Positions 55,701 to 61,412 of a stretch of 64,000 nt of DNA are shown piece after piece. Source of the stretch: Pedosphaera sp. (GTDB lineage Bacteria > Verrucomicrobiota > Verrucomicrobiia > Limisphaerales > UBA9464). Where the stretch lies: NCBI GenBank assembly GCA_009695205.1, contig SIBK01000016.1:1-64000 (forward strand), read 5' to 3'. Position 1 is the stretch's first letter. Each line of letters starts with the position of its first letter. The notes beneath the pieces were generated by a model. It was not told where the DNA came from. It saw only the letters and a list, made by a program, of their open reading frames with translations, and ran no database searches. Both the position numbers and the translations under genes were made by a program.

Positions 55701-57574
55701 ACGCCATTGTCGTCTCCTGCGGAGAGACCGACGCGAAACGAATTGATGATCTTGTCCGCAAACTCGATACCGAACAGGTGGCGCGCGTCAGCGAAATCCG
55801 AGTGTTCCCACTCCAGTATGCTCGAGCCGAATCACTCTCCACCATTCTCAATACCGCTCTCAATACCAAGCCCCCAGCATTGACCGAACAAAGCCCGAAT
55901 GCCCAATCGGTCCTTCAGTTCATCAGCCATGTTCCCGGCGGTCGAGAATTCGTCAGCGCCGCCCTCAAAGAGGCCGTCCTTATCACCTCAGACGCCCGGA
56001 TGAATTCTCTCATTGTATCCGGACCGGTGGATTACATGGGCCTCATCGAGCAGATTATCACTCGACTCGACGCCAGTTCGCCTCAGGAGGCCAAAATCAA
56101 AGTGTTCACGCTGGTGAATGCCGATGCGCGTCAGATGGCGGAATTGCTCACTCAGCTGTTCAAGATGTCCGCGACCGCGTCCTCAACCTCGCCCCGATCG
56201 GTTCAATATACTCTCGTTCGCCCAGCCACCGGGCCCGACGGCTCAACGGTCGAAGAATCGATGGCCTCTGCCACACTCGGCACCGCCGAACAAAGTGCCC
56301 TTACCGTGACCATCGATCCCCGAACCAATAGTCTGCTCATCGGTGGCACCGAGCACTATGTCCTGCTCGTGTCGCAGATCATCGAATCCCTGGACGCCAG
56401 CCCGGCGAACGAACGAAAAACTGAAGTTATCCGCCTGAAAAACTCTGTGGCTCTCGATGTTGCCGCTGCAATTCGCACGTTCCTTGACCAGGAACGGATG
56501 CGCGTCTCTCAAGTGCTCGGCACCGCCGCCATCGGCACAACTCAGAGACTCCTCGACCATGAAATCGCTGTCGTCGCCGAACAGGCCAGCAACACGTTGC
56601 TCGTCTCTGCGAATCCCCGGTACTTCGAACAAATCCGCATTCTAATTGACGAACTCGACACAGCTCAACCTCAGGTTCAAATCCAAGTGCTCCTCGCGGA
56701 GGTCACACTCGACGCTTCCACGGCATTAGGCATCGAATGGACCCAGACCGGAAGGAAGGGGGACGTCAATCTCAAAACCGGAACAGATTTCGGCGTCGCT
56801 CAGCAACTCAAAAACTTCGGCGGCTACTCAACCGCCGTCACCGGCTCCGACTTCACTTTTCTGCTCCGCGCCCTCAAGGACGAGGGCCGCCTCGAAGTCC
56901 TCAGCCGACCGCAAATCGTCACGGCCGACAACAAACCCGCCTCCATCAACATCGGCCAGCGCGTGCCGCTGATCACCGACAGCCGCGTCACCGAACGCGG
57001 TGACACGATTAACTCGTTCCGTTATGAAGATATCGGAGTCAACCTTACCGTCACCCCAAAGATAAGCCCCGACGGTTTCGTCAAAATGGAAATCGGAACC
57101 ACCAATTCTTCCCTCAGCAGCTCAAACATCGAAATTAATAAGTCCGCCTCAGTCCCCATTATCAATCAACGCAAGGCCAACACCACCGTCAGCGTCCAAA
57201 GCGGACAGACGGTCGTCATTGGAGGCCTCATAGGAACCGTCGAAGATCGCCGGATCAAGAAGACGCCCGTGCTCGGCACCATCCCCGTCATCGGCGCCCT
57301 CTTCCGCAGTACCCACACGTCCCGGAATCGCAAGGAACTTCTCATCCTGCTGACTCCCCAGATCCTGACCCAGGCCCGCACAACCCATCCGCTGATCCGC
57401 AGCATCGAAAACGTCACCCGGGAACAACTGGATCAGTCTCAGATAAAGGACGAATTCAAGCGGGATAAGCTCCAGAAGAGGATCCTCGACCCGTTGTATC
57501 CAAATTCCGGAAAAGAGCCGACCGAACCCGAAAAAAATCGCCGCCCTCTCGGCCGGGATGGGGTCGGAATCTAA
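46754..57574 (+). CDS. Giant secretin with about 38 N-domain repeats
   Basis: 3,606 residues (roughly 390 kDa) in one uninterrupted frame. Signal peptide about 1-24; Ala/Thr/Pro linker 35-68 with a duplicated SATTPVAAVT; N0/STN-like domain about 84-160 (IRFQFDGIPYSDVLERFAQM). From about 180 to 3303 there are about 38 units of about 82 residues, each with an opening strand-helix (such as VRIFKLENGAAKEVSAIL), a D.RSNSLIISG core, and a helix ending in LIxQLD; this is the secretin N1/NolW module. Residues 3304-3606 are a complete secretin pore domain (VQIQVLLAEVTLDASTALGI, LSRPQIVTADNKPASINIGQ, VVIGGLIGTVEDRRIKKTPV, LGTIPVIGALFRS, LLILLTPQIL). Ordinary secretins have 1-4 N modules in 400-800 residues. 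It probably forms an outer-membrane multimer. Cys is almost absent (one noticed, in VVSCGET). Confidence 0.9.
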   Translation: MSRFLHNIAWTAWIASIAAARIYAEETNLSLPTAPIPIAAVASTSATTPVAAVTASATTPVAAVTNSDKAPEILVTARAATSNNTIRFQFDGIPYSDVLERFAQMANKPLLAATNVAGTLTYNDPNPYSYVEALDTLNLVLSMKGLAIVETEHNLRLVPFKELPSLPHRILHGTDSTGDVRPGEVVTVVLEVTNLDAKEVADSVSPMLSSAGSAAPLSRGRGLIITDRLTNIQRIRSLLRTIDIAAIAERQMKTYTLTHASGGIVADLLNRTFGAATAPKRTQFNANSKALEVLPADPNEYITAVYDDASRTLVLFGPSDRLALAEDLINRFEQKEGSAGDVRIYYPQSIKADELATILRQAIPGVAGEKEPAASAVMKARVISDPTQNRLIVAAPTSAQLEEIEQLVNRVDKPGSGSSVTNPGLIPVRSQTIQLTRIFRPRTTDATNVAHIITQALTRRQPNGRVIITASVSHDVGSQSVIVSGSPDDIQTASDIVSQLETGTTQPTPLQTRFLDVGTPGEARRLQPLVDQLYRNQVSDGGLGVAAHAKILADTESGRLIVTASEEHLTRIEALVKQLRANKPLTQDRHLRILTLKNARVDSAVQNLQNLLKEAMTARQFIGVPTPSVLPDAPNNRLLVTATDDQLEVVERLLGVIDVAPAANSVREFRGIELFGRTAAEFAPIVQQLYAEQLRGQLEPSGGPASVIPDPRNNRLMVSGAASEIARVESIVRQLDSTDRKATKEETRVLRLQAASAPELVGLIEKSLNARQVQVRVLVDARSNSLIVTGDASAVEAAAQMVQQLDTQSGLSPREIRILELKTTDAATLSPMVSGLFADQVKAQRGVEYNSPTKLVPDAVGNRIIVTGIRSEIDQVASLVQRLDTVPDQAQGARVFKLNLADAITLAPVVSNSLVRFGPQGQAIHRATVSVDEKSNSLVVSGSRADLQDAESVIEKLDGSSAAKERVLRIFEVKSDADALAALAMRVFAAQNPGRNPTSLLNLTPEPGSHRIIALAPASIIAQLETVLRSLDEAPDQAARELHPVELKNAIASEVLPRLTKIYADQSLGKTLKPATIQADASGSRLLVFGTTEQAETIRQIAQTLESQSRPARNTRVFDVGRLTEAQRILPLAQQLYKDQLGTDPQAGPPDAQMVSDGRTGRIIVSARTNQLSRLDEIFSRLLESTPTNTVRETRALEVGTAGDVQRLLPLVQKLYQDQWKDRGESDPADAQILPDPAAGRFLITGKPAHLTSIESILRQLGASSARSGARETRIYDLSTASALELATTVRTLYMEEAKSRFGPATPDTLITPDTGGNRLIVVGDTNELALVGDLIQKLDKVGTQSASTRVFKLKSADPDKVMEILATALIRFDAYGRPQKRVSVVADSKTRTLIATGDPKELQSASVIIEQLDTSLGTSAGRSMRVLQVPQRKLGALAVRVRQVFQDQIRSQPELGTSETLILEDIPSKQLILAGTEKQLAAIEEIVTLLQRGTDDSGRELRVVSVEKTSAAAVSSLLSQIFAKQISSTDPAERLLLSVGTDDHRLVIEAPTNSWSKILPLVQTLDQADTAGDSVVRAVHLTRGRAEDLAEAVNKSMISRNAPLKTKQVTVTPVSGANSLLINGASEGVEEVLKLIHELDSSGSGNDEIEVRIFKLENGAAKEVSAILQQLLQSVTRSRSRSGERIVPASLSVDDRSNSLIISGSPAHFKVIEKILPTLDRLPERSDREVQFVWLRKARAYDVVSKLEAVFTSRGEGERPVIEADSLNNSLTIIAKRADLAQIQDLINRLDEQSKDSSIQVRLRPLDRVAAEQMAKMLQNLYPQMSRGQLRIVDQLPPIKPDSNRIPNDAATNAPGTAAAPTNTPSPVPQPETTSPEVVIAVDKNANALVLSGPAQELDNIDRIITDLTHNFYGSEAEFRLFPIRDADPVIVARTLMELLKQEPTAAGGAGQPPRAANSQPRITVVAEPRSRTVIARGRPTDFAFLESLIRQLDAAGVASQLEFRIVPLTNAPPEKVLPLVQQMVTQLNLARPGEPLTVAADSRSRGLLVVARGNLLAQVEKMIVSLDQPTPNVEVQVQMVALKQANATQLAAILQTMLKPGAAGELTADARELQEQIRRLKIRSEDGREVLLDLSHPIKISADPASTQGGGNRLILTSTPDNLKALTAVIEVMDSTPLAEGVFVKFIKLQHADAVTVAQTLSSIFAQGRLLGAGPNTPNARPEGETGKSLAGPLNVAPDSRANTLVLSGRAETLELAARLINDLDRPVDRLVTEVKLFRLKHASATRLLPLLQAVFAEGTPVPGAEGLNTQVTRLRTLREKQTPKTTEAPKNRAALVLQADDLSNILIVATRSDTLPLIEDVIEQLDIPAASGLESIRVYPLNHSDPAIVQKILSDLTSGQKSANLRNEDRPVITIDSRTSALVVAGNGKSFAMIEALLQQLDQQLPFNLRDIRILPLENADANVVGPTLQKLMDARLTQRASLNPGQADVLKVIILTDPRSNSLLIGGSKDGFETVESLARQLDHAGPALSGRLRLLPLQYADAHLIANTLTTLFEQRYAAGRTSDVQRNKPVILADPRSNSLLITANQEDNGAIDDLLRKLDTKMENPGLLLTVVPLKHNDAARVATQIESLFAARLKAQALPGQPPSPSEQIKIEPDSLNNALIVSSSKENLDLIRALLEKIDVEPQISGGQLQLFKLEFADAQRVATLLKSLVSQGLYRPGHLPGAAKSASPQDALAVSVDPRSNTLIISASPENIGLVKELIKRLDNPDLAANGDVRLYPLKNAKAGTLATTLEQFFRAKRTADAVAVNANERTPPVSVIPDERMNTLLVTGGKEAFDLADRIIAQLDGDGAFARLNFRVFPLKRATAAKLQSTLQPIFANRPAKAKGEPIDPITLVADRWVNALLVGASVEDMSTVASLIEQLDSEPSDTGLAIHVFPLAKADARRVALTVQSLFRDSSPNQVAPVSVSADERINAIVVSCGETDAKRIDDLVRKLDTEQVARVSEIRVFPLQYARAESLSTILNTALNTKPPALTEQSPNAQSVLQFISHVPGGREFVSAALKEAVLITSDARMNSLIVSGPVDYMGLIEQIITRLDASSPQEAKIKVFTLVNADARQMAELLTQLFKMSATASSTSPRSVQYTLVRPATGPDGSTVEESMASATLGTAEQSALTVTIDPRTNSLLIGGTEHYVLLVSQIIESLDASPANERKTEVIRLKNSVALDVAAAIRTFLDQERMRVSQVLGTAAIGTTQRLLDHEIAVVAEQASNTLLVSANPRYFEQIRILIDELDTAQPQVQIQVLLAEVTLDASTALGIEWTQTGRKGDVNLKTGTDFGVAQQLKNFGGYSTAVTGSDFTFLLRALKDEGRLEVLSRPQIVTADNKPASINIGQRVPLITDSRVTERGDTINSFRYEDIGVNLTVTPKISPDGFVKMEIGTTNSSLSSSNIEINKSASVPIINQRKANTTVSVQSGQTVVIGGLIGTVEDRRIKKTPVLGTIPVIGALFRSTHTSRNRKELLILLTPQILTQARTTHPLIRSIENVTREQLDQSQIKDEFKRDKLQKRILDPLYPNSGKEPTEPEKNRRPLGRDGVGI
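46889..46948 (+). repeat. Tandem 33-bp direct repeat in the secretin linker
   Basis: Two identical 27-bp copies (46889-46915 and 46922-46948) spaced 33 bp apart, i.e. 11 codons, encoding SATTPVAAVT twice. In-frame, so copy number can change without breaking the gene. It lies in the linker between the signal peptide and the N0 domain. Confidence 0.9.
47291..56662 (+). repeat. Protein-level array of about 38 secretin N-domain units
   Basis: The 9.4-kb stretch codes for about 38 consecutive N1-like modules averaging 82 residues (3,124 residues in total). The DNA copies are clearly divergent, so it is an old expansion rather than a fresh tandem duplication. Each module is marked by its core: for example DARSNSLIVTG, DDRSNSLIISG, DPRSNSLLIGG, DPRSNTLIISA, DERMNTLLVTG, DPRTNSLLIGG. 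Some modules carry insertions: a Pro/Thr/Asn-rich loop of about 50 residues near the middle (52260-52390), an extra charged helix near 53080-53170, and longer loops in the last three modules. Confidence 0.85.
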
Positions 57575-57588
57575 CCCGGGGGTATCGA

Positions 57589-58254
57589 TTGATTCGCTCA
57601 TCATTCACGGAAGTGATCGCTTCAATTTTCACATATTTGATAAACCCAAGATCTCGACCCGACAGCGCTTTATGTCGGAATGTGGATACCGTTGAGGGGA
57701 CGTCGCTACGCCATCGTCCACGCCGGGAGTTCCTGATTCGGACAGCCACGGCAGGCAAACTGGCGCTGCTATGGATCGGGCTTTCCACCTTTCTGTCGGC
57801 GGGTTGCACGACGAGCGGGCACCCGGCCTCACCTTCGGCACTCCGCTCAACGTCTCGTCCCGACGAACTTCACCTGTTCGGAATGCCCCTGGCCCTCAAT
57901 CTGGACGACGTGCCGGGTCTGGATGGTTTTGCGGTCCGTGTATTCTATAGCCGTAGCACCCGCGCACACGGGATTCCAATCACTTCAGGAACGCTGGAAA
58001 TACTGATGTTTGACGGCGCTCCAGTCGGCACAACGGCGGCCTTCCCTGTGCCCCTCCGCATCTGGCCTTTCACCGCAGAACAACTAAAACAGTTTTCAAC
58101 CCGCACGTCGCTCGGAGTGGGCTACCAGCTAGTCCTCTGTTGGGGCGACAGCCAACCCACGGGGGATCACCTGACGGTCGTCGCCCGATATCGTCCATCA
58201 ACGGGCCCTGCCCTTCTCTCCCCGCCGAGCAGCATTTCCACCGGGATGAACTAA
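57589..58254 (+). CDS. Tat-type lipoprotein of unknown function
   Basis: Up to 221 residues from a TTG at 57589; a GTG at 57682 would give 190 and is as plausible. The signal has a twin-arginine motif (RPRREFLIRTA), a hydrophobic core and the lipobox FLSAGC followed by Thr-Thr, which predicts export folded and lipid anchoring, by default to the outer membrane. The mature part (about 145 residues) is beta-rich: DELHLFGMPLALNLDDVPGL, AVRVFYSRSTRAHGIPITSG, TLEILMFDGAPVGTT. I do not recognise a family. It follows the giant secretin by about 15-110 bp. Secretins commonly need a small lipoprotein (pilotin) for outer-membrane targeting, so a pilotin-like role is possible, but this is inference. Confidence 0.7.
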   Translation: MIRSSFTEVIASIFTYLINPRSRPDSALCRNVDTVEGTSLRHRPRREFLIRTATAGKLALLWIGLSTFLSAGCTTSGHPASPSALRSTSRPDELHLFGMPLALNLDDVPGLDGFAVRVFYSRSTRAHGIPITSGTLEILMFDGAPVGTTAAFPVPLRIWPFTAEQLKQFSTRTSLGVGYQLVLCWGDSQPTGDHLTVVARYRPSTGPALLSPPSSISTGMN

Positions 58255-58419
58255 TGAGATGAATCAATTCACATCAAAAAAGAGCTTTCCAAGTTAATTT
58301 TGTTTGATGCCCGTTTTATGGCCCCTGCCTCATGAGCCGGGATGCTGATCTTTCCCTGTGAATAACCCTGCATTGCGCTGGATTGCTCCCGCCGACGGTG
58401 TCCTGTTAGGGTCGGAGCA

Positions 58420-59358
58420 ATGTTCGTCTCTGCCACCCGTCGTCAACGCCGAGTGAACCTGCTCGTCTTGGCGCTGTTGCTCGGATTTGCCGCAGGTTGC
58501 GATTTCCTGAATCGCCCCGGCCCAAGCGAGGAAACGGATCCGCATTATCTCGACGGAATGACGGCCAAAAAGCTTTACGATTGGGATGCTGCGATCGCCC
58601 ATTTCGAGAATGCACTCCACGCGAATCCCAATTCCGGCGCCGCCCACCGGGAACTGGGTTTCCTTTTCGACGAAAAACGGACCAATTTCATCCGGGCGCT
58701 CTACCATTACGAACGATTTAAGGAGTTGCACGTCACAGATACCAATCGCCTCGTCGCGGACCGCGTCTTCTATTGTCGTGTCAAACTGGCCAGCGAATAC
58801 GCGACCTACCTGGATCGCATGCAAAATCAGACGGAGATTGACCGCTGGCGGGCGGCCGTCGGGCAGCGCGATCAGGAAATTGCCAGGCGGGAGCAGGAAA
58901 TTGCCAACCTGCGCAGCTGGATCACTCAGATTTCACGCCTCACGAACCAAGTCATCGCCTCTTCCTCCGGCCTGATGATCACGGCGGTCACGGGTCCCGA
59001 GGTGAGCAATTCCCCACTCGTCCTCCCAGCACGCAATCAGCTAACTCCGGCGACGTCTCCGCCGGGAGGCACGAACTCATCGGCCGCTCCACGCTCTCCG
59101 GAGAGCACTCCGCAAGGCGCCTCAACGCCATTGAAACCGGCGCCGATCGCCGAACGCCTCCGGAAACAGGGATTCCCGCCCAAATCCACGCCTCCTGTGG
59201 CCTCGAAACGACAGCACACGATCCGGTCCGGCGATACTCTTGTCCGAATTGCGAAGCAGTACGGGGTGAGCCTTTCACGTCTTCAAGCTGCAAATCCACA
59301 TCTTGATCCTCGCCAGCTAAAAGTCGGAAAACTGGTGGTAATTCCAGATTCTTATTAA
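58420..59358 (+). CDS. Lipoprotein with TPR, coiled coil and LysM domain
   Basis: 312 residues; GGAG lies just before the ATG. Lipobox LLLGFAAGC with lipidated Cys27 followed by Asp28, a residue that in E. coli keeps lipoproteins in the inner membrane. TPR-like repeats (DWDAAIAHFENALHANPNSG and RALYHYERFKELHV, about 50-105) precede a coiled coil (QRDQEIARREQEIANLRSWI, about 150-190). After a Pro/Ser/Thr linker, a LysM peptidoglycan-binding module (HTIRSGDTLVRIAKQYGVSL through KVGKLVVIP) forms the C-terminus. It could tether the inner membrane to peptidoglycan around the secretin complex, in the manner of FimV/TsaP-like LysM partners of secretins; that is inference. Confidence 0.85.
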   Translation: MFVSATRRQRRVNLLVLALLLGFAAGCDFLNRPGPSEETDPHYLDGMTAKKLYDWDAAIAHFENALHANPNSGAAHRELGFLFDEKRTNFIRALYHYERFKELHVTDTNRLVADRVFYCRVKLASEYATYLDRMQNQTEIDRWRAAVGQRDQEIARREQEIANLRSWITQISRLTNQVIASSSGLMITAVTGPEVSNSPLVLPARNQLTPATSPPGGTNSSAAPRSPESTPQGASTPLKPAPIAERLRKQGFPPKSTPPVASKRQHTIRSGDTLVRIAKQYGVSLSRLQAANPHLDPRQLKVGKLVVIPDSY

Positions 59359-59406
59359 TGGCTGGGAGTCGCTTCCGGGTTATCCTTTGCGAAGTCTGCC
59401 CACTCG

Positions 59407-60216
59407 ATGCCGATGAGTCTTAATGTATCAACAATACCGACTTCAGATTCGACGGACGATTCGACTCCGCGACGCTACGTGCTGCAAGACAGGTTGACGC
59501 AGTACTCTCTACCCAACTCCCATCACGATCCGCTCCGTAAGGTCACCTGGACAAACACGCTCTGCGCCTGCGTCCTTGCGGCAGGGTTGCTCGGAGTTCA
59601 AAAGCCGGTGCAGGTTTTGATGCACCGGACGAGCGAGGAACCCACTCTGATTCCGATTGAGGAGATTCAGCCCACGCCACCACCGACACGCCAGGCGTTT
59701 CAGCCGGCGGAACAATCGCCAACCGACGATTCCGACACGCAACCTCCGGAGCCTCCGCCGGTCGCCCCTTCCGTTGCACCCATAACCGCCAATTCGAATT
59801 TTGTGATTCCCGTGGAAGGCCCGGTCAATATCGTCAAAGAAATCTTGAACGCGGCTCCCCCACCTCGGAATCCCACGCCGGCCAACGCGGTCGTGGGTTC
59901 CCCCAAGGCCGCTCCACCGGCGAGGCCGTCGGGGCTGGCGAAGTTCAACAGTGGCAGTTTCAAGGGTGATTTTCCTGACATGGAGTTCGATGATTTTTCC
60001 AAGGAATTTCGAAGCCGCAACCGCGGAAAAGCACTTTCGGCCCGGATTCAGTGGAATCTCACTCCGGAGGGAATGGTCACGAATTTTGTTGTCCTAAAGG
60101 CTTCCGGGACGCCCGAGTTCGAGCGTGAAGTCATTCGCTGGATGAAACGAAAGTACCGATTTGACCCGCCCGGCCAACCCTTCATCCTCTTCCAAGATAT
60201 CGAGCAATCGGACTAG
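59407..60216 (+). CDS. TonB-like energy transducer
   Basis: 269 residues. A cytoplasmic N-terminus of about 48 residues, one membrane anchor (about 49-66, NTLCACVLAAGLLGV), a Pro-rich periplasmic spacer (about 85-190, IQPTPPPTRQAFQPAEQ, PPEPPPVAPSVAPI) and a C-terminal TonB_C-type domain (ALSARIQWNLTPEGMVTNFV, FEREVIRWMKRKYRFDP). TonB proteins carry proton-motive energy from ExbB/ExbD to outer-membrane channels. The unusually long cytoplasmic head differs from E. coli TonB. Followed directly by exbB and exbD. An ATG at 59413 is an alternative start. Confidence 0.82.
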   Translation: MPMSLNVSTIPTSDSTDDSTPRRYVLQDRLTQYSLPNSHHDPLRKVTWTNTLCACVLAAGLLGVQKPVQVLMHRTSEEPTLIPIEEIQPTPPPTRQAFQPAEQSPTDDSDTQPPEPPPVAPSVAPITANSNFVIPVEGPVNIVKEILNAAPPPRNPTPANAVVGSPKAAPPARPSGLAKFNSGSFKGDFPDMEFDDFSKEFRSRNRGKALSARIQWNLTPEGMVTNFVVLKASGTPEFEREVIRWMKRKYRFDPPGQPFILFQDIEQSD

Positions 60217-60261
60217 TCCGAAAGTCCACAATTCTCCCCTCTTTCAGCACCACTCCCTCTC

Positions 60262-60927
60262 ATGTTCGCAAACATACTGGTCAAATTCTTCGAAAGAGGC
60301 GGCCCGATCATGTGGCCGATTCTCGTCGTGGCTCTCATTGCGGTCGCCGTCGTGGGCGAACGCGTTTTCTGGTGGGTCCGGGAAAGTCGGAAGCGGGATC
60401 CGTCCCGGTTGGAAGGGGTTTTTGCTGCGTTGGAGAATGGCGATTTTGCCGCTGCAACCCGCGATTCCAAAGACTCCGAGGACCCCATCCTCCGCATGAT
60501 CTGGCATGGATTAAACCACGTGAACTCGTCCCTACGCGGGGCACTAACCGTCGCCGCTGGCGGTGAAATCAAGCGAGCCGGCCGATTTTTGGTCCTGATG
60601 GATACCTGTATCACCGTCGCGCCGCTGCTCGGTTTGTTGGGCACCGTCACGGGCATCATGGGTGCCTTCGGATCGATCGGTAAAAATGAATTCGGCGTCG
60701 AGACCGTTTCCGGAAGTATTGGCGAAGCGTTGATCGCCACCGCCTGTGGCTTGGGCATCGCCATTTTCTGTCTCCTGCCGTTTAACTACCTCAACGAACG
60801 GCTGACAAAACTCCAATTCGATCTCGAAACGGCTGCAACCAATGTCGAGGTGTTGGTCGACAAGGCGAAGGCCCACGGTGCAGACACCATGGAATTCCGC
60901 CGTGAGCGAGGCACTCAGAATCAGTAG
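60262..60927 (+). CDS. exbB: MotA/TolQ/ExbB proton channel protein
   Basis: 221 residues. Three membrane segments: about 10-32 (PIMWPILVVALIAVAVVGER), about 112-135 (CITVAPLLGLLGTVTGIMGA) and about 152-175 (IGEALIATACGLGIAIFCLL). The conserved ExbB block from VAPLLGLLGTVTGIM through GSIGEALIATACGLGIA is intact. It forms the pentameric stator with ExbD in the inner membrane. TolQ is an alternative name for the same fold; the TonB-like gene next door favours ExbB. Confidence 0.93.
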   Translation: MFANILVKFFERGGPIMWPILVVALIAVAVVGERVFWWVRESRKRDPSRLEGVFAALENGDFAAATRDSKDSEDPILRMIWHGLNHVNSSLRGALTVAAGGEIKRAGRFLVLMDTCITVAPLLGLLGTVTGIMGAFGSIGKNEFGVETVSGSIGEALIATACGLGIAIFCLLPFNYLNERLTKLQFDLETAATNVEVLVDKAKAHGADTMEFRRERGTQNQ

Positions 60928-60987
60928 GCGACCCCAGCCTCGTCACACCGGGGCCGCCAATGATTTCAGGATTTATTCGGCTTTGCC

Positions 60988-61401
60988 ATGCACTTCAATT
61001 CACCCCTACCCCGCAAGAAGGCCCGCATCGAAATCATCCCCCTGATCGATGTCATGTTTTTCCTGCTCGCCGCCTTCATGATGGTCAGCCTCACCCTCCA
61101 GAAAGCCCAGACGATCAAAATGAACCTTCCGACGGCGGTCGCTGCTCAGAAAGATTTTAAGCCCGAGATTTTCAACATTGGCGTCGACAAACTCGGCGAC
61201 CTCTACGTGGGCAAGGAACGCATACTGTTGGCGGACATGCGGGGTATGCTGACAAACCGACTGGCAGGCAATACCAACCTCGCGGTCTACATCACCGGCG
61301 ACAAACTGGCGACGCATGGGCGCGTAATCGAGGTGCTGGACCTAGTCCACCGGTCGGGTGTGCAGAAAGTGTCCTTCGCCATAGAACCCGTAAATGAATA
61401 A
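60988..61401 (+). CDS. exbD: ExbD/TolR biopolymer transport protein
   Basis: 137 residues. One membrane helix at about 12-35 (IEIIPLIDVMFFLLAAFMMV) with the proton-carrying Asp in PLIDVMF, then a periplasmic domain (LGDLYVGKERILLADMRGML, ending DLVHRSGVQKVSFAIEP). Partner of the ExbB protein 60 bp upstream. The basic cytoplasmic start (LPRKKARIEI) is typical. Confidence 0.94.
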   Translation: MHFNSPLPRKKARIEIIPLIDVMFFLLAAFMMVSLTLQKAQTIKMNLPTAVAAQKDFKPEIFNIGVDKLGDLYVGKERILLADMRGMLTNRLAGNTNLAVYITGDKLATHGRVIEVLDLVHRSGVQKVSFAIEPVNE

Positions 61402-61412
61402 GTGTCTACCCC

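Noticed and set aside
47291-56662. Repeated sequence pattern that might be a CRISPR or DNA satellite
   Set aside because: The repeats exist at protein level; the DNA units are long (about 246 bp) and diverged, and all lie in one coding frame.
46754-57574. Classical type II secretion or type IV pilus secretin (gspD/pilQ)
   Set aside because: The pore domain fits, but the repeat number, the length and the absence of any T2SS/T4P partner genes nearby argue against assigning either symbol.
58272-58309. Inverted repeat CATCAAA/TTTGATG between the lipoprotein genes as a terminator
   Set aside because: Only 7 A/T-rich base pairs with a 24-base loop and no T run; too weak to call.
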